A stretch of 64,000 nucleotides of DNA from Pteria penguin. Lineage: Eukaryota > Mollusca > Bivalvia > Pterioida > Pteriidae. The notes below the pieces were generated by a model. It saw nothing but the letters and a program-made list of their open reading frames with translations. It was not told where the DNA came from and ran no database searches. The stretch lies in assembly GCA_035048485.1 (NCBI GenBank), contig CM068583.1, positions 67,134,306 to 67,198,305 on the forward strand. The letters run 5' to 3'. Position 1 is the stretch's first letter, and each line of letters begins with the position of its first letter. A program made the position numbers and the translations under genes. Below, piece by piece: positions 51,395 through 62,036 of the stretch.

Positions 51395-54300
51395 AAGTAG
51401 ACCCACTAACTCTGCCATCTCGTTAAGGTGCCGTATTAAAAGTAGACCATCTCGTTAAGGTCCCGTATTGAAAGCAGACCCACTAACTCTGTCATCTCGT
51501 TAAAGTCCCGTTTTGAAAGTGGATCCATTAACTCTGTCATCTCGTTAAAGTCCCGCACTGAAAGTAGACCCACTAACTCTGTCTTCTAGTTAAGATGCTA
51601 TATTGCAAGTAGACCTACTTACATGTACTTGGTCATCTCGTTCAGATCCCGATTGAAAGCAGACCCAATAACTCTGTCATCTCGTTAAGGTCCTATATTG
51701 AAAATAGAGCCAATAATTCTGTCATCTCGTTAAGGTCCCGCATTGAAAGTAGACCCACTAACTCTGTCATCTCGTTAAGGTCCTATATTACAAGTAGACC
51801 CACTAACTCTACCATCCCGTTAAGGTTCCATATTGAAAATAGAGCCAATAATTCTGTCATCTCGTTAACGTTCCGCATTGAAAGTAGACCCACTAACTCT
51901 ATCATCTCGTTAAGGTCCTCTATTACAAATAGACCCACTAACTCTATCATTTCGTTAAGGTCCTATATTACAAATAGACCCACTAACTCTGCCATCTCGT
52001 TAAGGTCCCGTATTAACAGTAGACAATCTCGATAAGGTCCCGTATTGAAAGTAGACCCACTAACTCTGTCATCTCGTTAAGGTCCCGTTTTGAAAGTGGA
52101 TCCAATAACTCTGTCATCTCGTTAAGGTCCTAAGACCCACTAACTCTGTCATCTCGTTAAGGTCCCGTTTTGAAAGTGGATCCAATAACTCTGTCATCTC
52201 GTTAAGGTCCTATATTGAAAATAGAGCCAGTAATTCTGTCATCTCGTTAAGGTCCCGCATTGAAAGTAGACCCACTAACTCTGTCATCTCGATAAGGTCC
52301 CGTATTGAAAGTAGACCCACTAACTCTGTCATCTCGTTAAGGTCCCGTTTTGAAAGTGGATCCAATAACTCTGTCATCTCGTTAAGGTCCTATATTGAAA
52401 ATAGAGCCAATAATTCTGTCATCTCGTTAAGGTCCCGCATTGAAAGTAGACCCACTACCTCTGTCATCTCGTTAAGGTCCCATATTCAAAACAGACCCAA
52501 TAATTCTGTCATCTCGTTAACGTCCCGCATTGAAAGTAGACCCACTAACTCTGTCATCTCGTTAAAGTCCCGTTTTGAAAGTGCATCCACTAACCCTGTC
52601 ATCTCGTTAACGTCCCGCATTGAAAGTAGACCCACTAACTCTGTCATCTAGTTAAGATCCTATACTGCAAGTAGACCTACTTACATGTACTTGGTCATCT
52701 CGTTCAGGTCCCGATTGAAAGCAGACCCAATAACTCTGTCATCTCGTTAAGGCCCCGTTTTGGAAGTGGATCCACTAACTCTGTCATCTCGTTAAGGTCC
52801 CATATTGAAAATAGAGCCAATAATTCTGTCATCTCGTTAAGGTCCCGTTTTGAAAGTAGACCCACTAACTCTGTCATCTCGTTAAGGCCCCGTTTTGAAA
52901 GTGGATCCACTAACTTTGTCATCTCGTTAAAGTCCCGCATTGAAAGTAGACTCACTAACTCTGTCATCTCGTTAACGTCCCGCATTGAAAGTAGACCCAC
53001 TTTTTCTGTCATCTCGTTAAGGTCCCATATTGAAAATAGAGCCAATAATTCTGTCATCTCGTTAAGGTCCCGTTTTGAAAGAAGACTCACTAACTCTATC
53101 ATCTCGTTAAGGTCCTATATTACAAGTAGACCAACTAACTCTGCCATCTCGTTAAGGTCCCGTATTAAAAGTAGACAATCTCATTAAGGTCCCGTATTGA
53201 AAGTAGACCCACTAACTCTGTCATCTCGTTAAGGTCCCGTTTTAAAAGTGGATCCACTAACTCTGTCATCTCATTAACGTCCCGCATTGAAAGTAGACCT
53301 ACTAACTCTGTCATCTCGTTAAGATCTTATATTGCAAGTAGACCTACTTACATGTACTTGGTCATCTCGTTCAGGTCCCGATTGAAAGTAGACCCACTAA
53401 CTCTGTCATCTCGTTAATGTCCCGTATTGAAAGTAGACCCACTAACTCTGTCATCTCGTTAAGGTCCCATATTGAAAATAGAGCCAATTTTTCTGTCATC
53501 TCGTTAAGGTCCCGTTTTGAAAGTAGACTCACTAACTCTGTCATCTCGTTAAGGTCCTATATTACAAGTAGACCCACTAACTCTGTCATCTCGTTAAGGT
53601 CCCGTTTTCAAAGTGGATCCACTAACTCTGTCATCTCGTTAACGTCCCGCATTGAAAGTAGACCCACTAACTCTGTCATCTCGTTAAAGTCCCGTTTTGA
53701 AAGTGGATCCAATAACTCTGTCATCTCCTTAACGTCCCGCATTGAAAGTAGACCCACTAACTCTGTCATCTCGTTAAGGTCCCATATTGCAACTAGACCC
53801 ACTAACTCTGTCATCTCGTTAATGTCACGTATTGTAAATAGACCCAATAATTCTGTTATCTCGTTAGGGTCCCGCATTGAAAGTAGACCCAGTAACTCTG
53901 TCATCTTGTTAAGGTCCCATATTGAAAATAGACCCAATAATTCTGTCATCTCGTTAACGTCCTGCATTGAAAGTGGACCCGCTAACTCTGTCATCTAGTT
54001 AAGGTCCCATATTGCAAGTAGACCTACTTACTCTGTCATCTCGTTAATGTCCCGTATTCAAAGTAGACCCATTAACTCTGTCATCTCTTTAAGGTCCCGT
54101 TTTGAAAGTGGATCCACTAACTCTGTCATCTCGTTAACGTCCTGCATTGAAAGTAGACCCACTAACTCTGTCATCTCGTTAAGGTCCCGCATTGAAAGTA
54201 GACCCAATAATTCTGTCATCTCGTTTAGGTCCCATATTGAAAATAGACCCAATAATTTTGTCATCTCGTTAAGGTCCCGCATTGAAAGTAGACCCACTAA

Positions 54301-54860
54301 CTCTGTCATCTCGTTTAGGTCCCATATTGAAAATAGACCCAATAATTCTTTCATCTCGTTAAGGCCCCGCATCGAAAGTAGACCCACTAACTCTATCATC
54401 TCGTTAAGGTCCCATATTGCAAGTAGACCTATATATTCTGTCATCTCGTTAATGTCACGTATTGAAAATAGACCCAATAATTCTGTTATCTCGTTAGGGT
54501 CCCGCATTGAAAGTAGACCCACTAACTCTGTCATCTCGTTAAGGTCCCATATTGAAAATAGACCCAATAATTCTGTCATTTCGTTATGGTCCCGCATTGA
54601 AAGTAGACCCACTAACTCTGTCATCTCGTTAAGGTCCTATATTACAAGTAGACCCACTAACTCTGCCATCCCGTTAAGGTCCCGTATTACAAGTAGACCT
54701 ATATATTCTGTCATCTCGTTAATGTCCCGTATGAAAGTAGACCTACTAACTCTGTCATCTCGTTGAGGTTCGGTATTGAACCTAGACCCACTAATACTGT
54801 CATTTCGTGAAGAACCCGTATTACAAGTAGACCTACTTACTCTGTCACCTCGTTAAGGAC
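51395..54860. repeat. 45-bp satellite array, about 77 copies
   Basis: Units of GTAGACCCACTAACTCTGTC plus ATCTCGTTAAGGTCCCGTAT and TGAAA. Two subtypes (AGTAGACCCACTAACTC and AATAGAGCCAATAATTC) often alternate, making a 90-bp dimer. A longer variant with ACATGTACTTGG recurs at 51621, 52683 and 53350, showing large internal duplications. Frames of 130-240 codons on both strands follow from the period. Confidence 0.96.
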
Positions 54861-55060
54861 TCGCATTCATATGATTCAAACTAGTTCTATCATTACAATG
54901 CATAGTAAAGTCCCAATCATCTAAATGACGTACTAACTCTATTGTTTAGTCAAGACCCAGTATCCACTAAATACGTACTAAATCTATCATTTAGTTCAGT
55001 CACGTATACATAGAAGACGCTTTTACTCTATGAGCTAGTTAAGGACCCGTAACGATAGAA
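54861..55060. repeat. Transition zone between the 45- and 44-bp arrays
   Basis: Degenerate monomers (for example GACGTACTAACTCTATTG and ATAGAAGACGCACTAATTCC followed by ATCATTTAGTTAAGG) combine features of both neighbours: ACTAACTCT of the 45-bp type with TTTAGTTAAGG of the 44-bp type. Confidence 0.85.
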
Positions 55061-57390
55061 GACGCACTAATTCCATCATTTAGTTAAGGCCTCGTAGCAG
55101 TAGAGAACGTACACCTCTATCATCTAGTTAAGGCCTCGTAGCAGTAGAGAATGTACACCTCTATCATCTAGTTAAGGCCTCGTAGCAGTAGAGAACGTAC
55201 ACCTCGATCATTTAGTTAAGGCCCCGTAGCAGTAGAGAACGTACACCTCTATCATTTAGTTAAGGCCTCGTAGCAGTAGAGAACGTACACCTCTATCATT
55301 TAGTTAAGGCCTCGTAGCAGTAGAGAACGTACACCTCTATCATTTAGTTAAGGCCCCGTAGCAGTAGAGAACGTACACCTCTATCATCTAGTTAAGGCCC
55401 CGTAGCAGTAGAGAACGTACACCTCTATCATTTAGTTAAGGCCCCGTAGCAGTAGAGAACGTACACCTCTATCATTTAGTTAAGGCCCCGTAGCAGTAGA
55501 GAACGTACACCTCTATCATCTAGTTAAGGTCCCGTAGCAGTAGAGAACGTACACCTCTATCATTTAGTTAAGGCCTCGTGGCAGTAGAGAACGTACACCT
55601 CTATCATCTAGTTAAGGCCCCGTAGCAGTAGAGAACGTACACCTCTATCATCTAGTTAAGGCCCCGTAGCAGTAGAGAACGTACACCTCTATCATCTAGT
55701 TAAGGCCCCGTAGCAGTAGAGAACGTACACCTCTATCATTTAGTTAAGGCCCCGTAGCAGTAGAGAACGTACACCTCTATCATTTAGTTAAGGCCCCGTA
55801 GCAGTAGAGAACGTACACCTCTATCATCTAGTTAAGGCCCCGTAGCAGTAGAGAACGTACACCTCTATCATTTAGTTAAGGCCTCGTGGCAGTAGAGAAC
55901 GTACACCTCTATCATCTAGTTAAGGCCCCGTAGCAGTAGAGAACGTACACCTCTATCATCTAGTTAAGGCCCCGTAGCAGTAGAGAACGTACACCTCTAT
56001 CATCTAGTTAAGGCCCCGTAGCAGTAGAGAACGTACACCTCTATCATTTAGTTAAGGCCCCGTAGCAGTAGAGAACGTACACCTCTATCATCTAGTTAAG
56101 GCCTCGTAGCAGTAGAGAACGTACACCTCTATCATCTAGTTAAGGCCTCGTGGCAGTAGAGAACGTACACCTCTATCATCTAGTTAAGGCCTCGTGGCAG
56201 TAGAGAACGTACACCTCTATCATCTAGTTAAGGCCTCGTAGCAGTAGAGAACGTACACCTCTATCATCTAGTTAAGGCCTCGTAGCAGTAGAGAACGTAC
56301 ACCTCTATCATCTAGTTAAGGCCTCGTAGCAGTAGAGAACGTACACCTCTATCATCTAGTTAAGGCCTCGTAGCAGTAAAGAACGTACACCTCTATCGTC
56401 TAGTTAAGGCCCCGTAGCAGTAGAGAACGTACACCTCTATCGTCTAGTTAAGGCCCCGTAGCAGTAGAGAACGTACACCTCTATCGTCTAGTTAAGGCCT
56501 CGTAGCAGTAGACAACGTACACCTCTATCGTCTAGTTAAGGCCTCGTAGCAGTAGACAACGTACACCTCTATCGTCTAGTTAAGGCCTCGTAGCAGTAGA
56601 GAACTTACACCTCTATCGTCTAGTTAAGGCCTCGTAGCAGTAGAGAACGTACACCTCTATCATCTAGTTAAGGCCTCGTAGCAGTAGAGAACGTATCATC
56701 TAGTTAAGGCCTCGTAGCAGTAGAGAACGTACACCTCTATCATCTAGTTAAGGCCTCGTAGCAGTAGAGAACGTACACCTCTATCATTTAGTTAAGGCCT
56801 CGTAGCAGTAGAGAACGTACACCTCTATCATCTAGTTAAGGCCTCGTAGCAGTAGAGAACGTACACCTCTATCATCTAGTTAAGGCCCCGTAGCAGTAGA
56901 GAACGTACACCTCTATCATTTAGTTAAGGCCCCGTAGCAGTAGAGAACGTACACCTCTATCATCTAGTTAAGGCCTCGTAGCAGTAGAGAACGTACACCT
57001 CTATCATTTAGTTAAGGCCCCGTAGCAGTAGAGAACGTACACCTCTATCATCTAGTTAAGGCCTCGTAGCAGTAGAGAACGTACACCTCTATCATCTAGT
57101 TAAGGCCTCGTAGCAGTAGAGAACGTACACCTCTATCATCTAGTTAAGGCCCCGTAGCAGTAGAGAACGTACACCTCTATCATCTAGTTAAGGCCTCGTA
57201 GCAGTAGAGAACGTACACCTTTATCATCTAGTTAAGGCCTCGTAGCAGTAGAGAACGTACACCTCTATCATTTAGTTAAGGCCCCGTAGCAGTAGAGAAC
57301 GTACACCTCTATCATCTAGTTAAGGCCTCGTAGCAGTAGAGAACGTACACCTCTATCATTTAGTTCAGATCCCGTATCATTAAAAGACGT
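55061..57390. repeat. 44-bp satellite array, about 53 copies
   Basis: Very homogeneous units of GCAGTAGAGAACGTACACCT plus CTATCATCTAGTTAAGGCCC and CGTA. Variation is concentrated at a few sites (CCCCG or CCTCG, ATCTAG or ATTTAG, ATCGTC). A CCTCGTGG variant at 55574 and 55882 marks a seven-unit (308-bp) higher-order repeat. One unit near 56695 has lost 11 bp. No sustained frame. Confidence 0.97.
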
Positions 57391-58357
57391 ACTAAATCTA
57401 GTGTTGTTGGAGGAGTACCGTTCACAAACTTCTGATTTTGGTCCGAGAGATACCGAAAGATACAGTGTTGAAAGAGCTTAAACACATACACGTTTTCCCC
57501 AAAATAGTATATACTACAGTGTGTGTGGTATGCTTAATGGGAACATATGGTGATTGTACCCCTTCAGCATGACATGATACCCGCAATAGCAAGACTACTT
57601 AATGAAATGTATACAGAAAAAATAAAATCTTGTCACGTTTAAACGTTTTCTGTCCGTAATTGTCACAATGTAGTTTATCTTTGTTGTAAACTACAGTTCA
57701 ACATGGGATCACACCCACGAATTTCAGAAGGACGTATACTTTTTATATATCTATAATTACACTATCTAACCATCAACTTTTGGTAAGCTTTTGCGTAATT
57801 TTGCATTTCTAAAAGCCGAAAACTTTATGGTAGCACATTTAGTGACTGCTATAGATCAGTTAGTCACTCCCTCCACGTACAGCAATCTCTGTCGACACTT
57901 TTTCACGAGGTAACCGGCGATCAGTTATCGATGTACCTCTATGTCTTTTTCTTCACACATGTATACCATTTGATCTGAATAATAATACGAAAATTTCACC
58001 AGTGTATATTGTGCTTCATCAATAATCAATCTGATTACATCCATATCTTTATTCCGATTCTCTATTTGTCAGTTCAATAAAGATCTGGCAAAGACGTCAT
58101 GTTCTGGTGACCTCGGATGACGTTCCAGTACCCGAAACCGTTATTTCCCATGGCCAATCAATGATTCGACTGGGCACGTGATGGTGACGCAATATGTAAC
58201 ACACACTACTTACAAACTACCTTGTAAACCACGCTTACACTGAAGTGAAACATGCGAACGCTAGGAATATTAATTTCATTCTTACATTTGTAGCCGATCC
58301 AGTAATTGGCTGAAAATCAGAGTTTACCAGAACATGACCCTTTACGCAATTTCACCA
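57391..58357. other. No recognisable gene
   Basis: Unique-looking sequence with no coding similarity. It contains a CACGTG-type E box at about 58175. Confidence 0.5.
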
Positions 58358-58578
58358 GGGTCCGGCACCATAAACTGAGAATATACTGAAGTCAAAAATT
58401 CATATTCTTCTGTTCATCAATGAATTAATAACTGGGATTTCGATTTTATTTAGTTTTATTCTACTAATAAATAGAAGTAAACCATTCTGCATTAAAATTT
58501 ATTTGAACATCTGATAACGGAATAAATTAAAATGAAATTTTTGACTTAAGTATATTCTCAGTTTATGACACTGGACCC
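58358..58578. mobile_element. GGGTCCGGC-type MITE, complete, 221 bp
   Basis: Inverted ends GGGTCCGGCACCATAAACTG and CAGTTTATGACACTGGACCC, then AGAATATACT / AGTATATTCT. This is the best-preserved copy of the family also found at 32204-33210 and 37959-38165. No unambiguous TSD. Confidence 0.88.
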
Positions 58579-59037
58579 AGATCTTTGTCTGCAATGGGAC
58601 AAATAGATAAGTGGGATAAAGATTTGGTTTTAATCAGATTGATAAAAATTTATATCAAGCTCATATCAATCATTTTAAAGGATGTAACTGAATTTTATTA
58701 AAGTTACTAATCATATTTCAATTTACAGTATCAGCTATTATGACTGAAACAAATGCTGTTTTAAGTAAACTAAAAGCAATGTATATAAATATGTTAGGAC
58801 ATAAAATTAAAGGTATTAAAGAAAACTACAGTAAACAAAATAAGTGTGGTAAATATGGACGGCATTAATATAGCACACCAGGTCACTTGTGCTCTTCATT
58901 CATATTCACTATATGGAGTGTTTGTACAAGCTATGTCAGTATTTACTATACTAAAAGAAAATTAAACTCTTCTCACTAAATCATAAATGCAAGTACATAA
59001 ATGCACAAAACATTCTTATTTAAGGCCTCTTTAGAAT
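58579..59037. other. No recognisable feature
   Basis: AT-rich, downstream of the FBXO36-like gene. Confidence 0.5.
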
Positions 59038-59310
59038 TGGCACAGTACTAATGAAAGGAATACAGCCATACACCACAGAACACTGGCACAGTATTAATGA
59101 AAGGTATACAGCAATATACTCAAATGCAATACATACTGTTAAACTCAACAGCACATTGTCAAAGACCAAATCTAAGACACAATGCCATATATATCATGCT
59201 GTTATATTGAATGGCATAGTACTGATGCAAGACATACTGACATGTGCAATGGCCCATACGCACAGTACTAATGCAAGACATAATGACATATGCAGTGACA
59301 CCCAAGTACA
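59038..59310. repeat. Degenerate repeat of about 46-50 bp, 4 copies
   Basis: GGCACAGTACTAATGAAAGG and its variants recur at about 59039, 59085, 59213 and 59259, followed by a related ATACA/ACATA segment. It may lie in the 3' UTR of the gene above it on the - strand. Confidence 0.7.
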
Positions 59311-59952
59311 GTTCTAGCACACTGAATTAACATATTCAAAACAGAAATAGATAACAAGGAACGTAACAAATCATCACAGATAGAATAAGGCTTGAAGGGA
59401 GGCAACTGGGTATAATACAGAGAGATATAGAATCTTATCACAAGACTAGTATGATCACACATATAAGATCCAGTTAATAAAGAGGTTCATTGTTTAACCT
59501 TCTCAATTCATAATCATCATTGCTTCTCAGGAAATGGAAAACTATCAATAGAGAATAGAAATCACTGCAATTGACGAATTGTTATGAAACAACCAAAATA
59601 AAGTGATAAACAGATTCATGAAATTTTTCAGAATTTTTTGAAGAGGGGTGGGGTTTTTGAAAAATATTTGTTTAGCATGTATGTTTTTCGTTTTTGAGGA
59701 AATTAGCACCTTGCATGGCAAGGTGTGGCAAAAAGCATTACCCAGAATTATCTTGGTTTTGTAACGTGGCAAACATGTATTAAATTAATTGTTTATATAT
59801 CCAGAACTCTATCCTTCATACGTAAACATTATAATATCCAATATCTAAATCAATATCCCAATATCAAAATTTACAACCATAATAAAAAAATCTTTCAGAT
59901 GTTTCAGAGTATATATTGGCATGTGGTGAACTGTACAACTCTGAACCAATTG
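59311..59952. other. Downstream flank / possible 3' UTR of the FBXO36-like gene
   Basis: No gene recognised. A polyadenylation site could not be placed. Confidence 0.4.
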
Positions 59953-60042
59953 TTACGAGGCTGACTGAGTCATGAATGCATGTCCACCAGATGCGGGAGA
60001 GGTATCCATATCGTCATGTCTCCTCATACGCCGAAGCTGCAT
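59953..60042 (-). CDS. FBXO36: FBXO36-like F-box protein, last coding exon
   Basis: Encodes 29 residues and TAA (complement of 59953-59955). The acceptor is TATTTCAG just above 60042, and the phase is 0 with the preceding exon. It begins MQLRRMRRHDD, continuing the basic helix after FFTNRLQLQ in the preceding exon; vertebrate FBXO36 likewise ends in a basic segment after FFTNKLQLQ. The serine-rich tail is lineage-specific. The ATG at its start is internal, not an initiator. Confidence 0.82.
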   Translation of the reverse strand: MQLRRMRRHDDMDTSPASGGHAFMTQSAS

Positions 60043-60336
60043 CTGAAATAGTATAAATTGTACATGCATTTAACAAACAACAATGATTTTTCAATAATTT
60101 GTCAATCTTAAAGGAAAATGTCAATTTTTAAAAATTTCAGACTTAAAAATATAGAATCATGTGATGGAACAGTAAAAATAATCAAATTTTCATCGTAAAG
60201 TATTTCGACACATGTTTGATGATATCTCTATCTTTTCTTGGAATTAAATTCTGAAAATCAAACTATTCAAACCTTAAAGAATTTGAGAATGTTTCTTGAT
60301 TAATTAGATAATATGTAACATTGAACCATTTCTAAC

Positions 60337-60471
60337 CTGTAACTGCAGTCTATTGGTGAAGAAAAGTCTTTGCCAGCCCTTCTCTGCAGCAAGCATTTCC
60401 AGTTCTGGATTGATAGGTGATTCACTATACTTCCTATAGATTCCCTCCCATAAATCACAAGAGTTACATAG
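60337..60471 (-). CDS. FBXO36: FBXO36-like F-box protein, penultimate coding exon
   Basis: Exactly 45 codons, phase 0 on both sides. The acceptor TTGTAG lies above 60471 and the donor GTTAGA below 60337. It reads LCNSCDLWEGIYRKY at the start and GWQRLFFTNRLQLQ at the end. The first part completes the F-box region (the W-E pair typical of F-box C-terminal helices), and the GW-LFFTN-LQLQ block is the signature I recognise from FBXO36. F-box proteins serve as substrate receptors of SCF ubiquitin ligases through SKP1; the substrate is not known from sequence. Confidence 0.85.
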
Positions 60472-61378
60472 CTACAATGGAATGTAATATGGTGTCTTAA
60501 GAATGGTATACATCATTATGCTGCTATTAAAGTGTTCAAGTACAGGGAATGTTCCAGTCATGGAAATTCTCCTATTAATTAATATATAGTTTCATATCAA
60601 ACATATGAAGTAAACAATATTATAATGCATTTTATTATATTTAATTTGATTGATTCACATCTCTAAAAATCAACATAATATTCCAAAATACCCTGCAAGT
60701 TTTTGTATAATTGCTAGACATCATCAAATGCCTTATCATCAATGCTCATTTCAACATTTGACTATTTCTTCATAGTGAAACTCAACTGCTGGGTTTTAGC
60801 AGATATCTGTCTGAGTTTTATCTAAACACTAGCAAGGTTATCTTCAACAACTAACTTAAATGTCTCTGAGAATGAAAGCTTTTATCATAAATTAGAAGCT
60901 ACAATTTCCATAATTTTTCCCAATAACCTACTTCAGTAACCACACATATTTTAATCTTATTCCGGAAAGTGGATATGTGAGTTCAGTTTCTCAAAACAAA
61001 AAATTCTATGACAATGATTTTTAATAACATAGTAATAAAGCTAAGGCAGGAAACTCTCTTTCTAATAATATCTAAATTTTAAATGCAGTAACAAACAACA
61101 AAATGTTATAAAACATGTGTGGGATGAAGGTAATTGAAGAGTCAACTAACCAGTGTGTGACAGTTCTCTGATCAAAAAGGCCTGAAACTGACAAGAACAT
61201 AAATCTACAAACCCTATAGTCTTAATAATATACTATTAAGTACTAGACAAGTTCTCAATCTCAGACTTGGTAAAATTTCCCTATCAAACCCAGCCTTAAT
61301 CTATCAATATGTTATTACATGTAATAATTTGTACCTTAAAACAACACACACTTATATCACAATTATTAAAAATCTCAC

Positions 61379-61554
61379 TTCTCTAAACTGTTTATTGACT
61401 CTACCAAGTCGACTGATATCTTCCAGGCTTAGATTATCTGTAATCATCTTGATTAACACTGGCCTTGGCAGTCGGCATAAGTAGTCAATGTGCCCCTTTG
61501 TGATCTCAAGTAAGTAGTTTAAAGTATTCTCTCCAGTTAACCTCACTATGTCAC
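61379..61554 (-). CDS. FBXO36: FBXO36-like F-box protein, F-box exon
   Basis: 176 bp, beginning with two bases of a split codon, then 58 codons ending KQFRE. The donor is GAA|GTGAGA at 61379/61378; the acceptor AATTAG above 61554 is inferred. Residues LNYLLEITKGHIDYLCRLP lead into the F-box core (PVLIKMITDNLSLEDISRLG, then VNKQF). The join to the next exon, FRE-LCNS, keeps phase 0. Intron lengths downstream are 907 and 294 bp. The N-terminal exons were not found between 61555 and 64000 and may lie beyond the window. Confidence 0.82.
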
Positions 61555-62036
61555 CTAATTCAGAATGAAAGCAAGTTATATCAGTAATAACCATATACAT
61601 TTGTAATTGGTAGATTGAATCAAGGCTATTATTTCATCATATTAGCATTTTCAGAATGTCTTATCATAAATATTAATACAGTACTCAATAACACCTTGTG
61701 CATAAACATTTACACACTATTTTTTATGGCATTCATCAAGTAATTTACATGGTTTTATATCTCAAAAAGATTTTATGAGGAAATACAAACGAAAACGAAT
61801 ATCCTAAACAATATCATAAATGTCAAGAAACTGTAACTATACTGAATTACTGCATGCAGTGAATGATTATACCATACTAAACAGCAAGCTGACATAAGCA
61901 TAAACCACAACTCTCAGTAACTCAAAACTCAGTGGCAACTGCTACATTTAGAATTTTCACATTAGAGCTTAGACTATGTATTTCAGGTAATACAAGTACC
62001 TTCAACTATCTTGACAGTGGTAACTTTATCAAAATT
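61555..62036. other. Presumed intron of the FBXO36-like gene
   Basis: AT-rich, no further exon recognised. The open frame continuing above 61554 has no similarity and is probably intronic. Confidence 0.45.

Noticed and set aside
51395..54860. Frames of 130-240 codons with 15-residue repeats as a repeat protein
   Set aside because: Explained by the 45-bp period; frames exist on both strands and end at ordinary indels between monomers.
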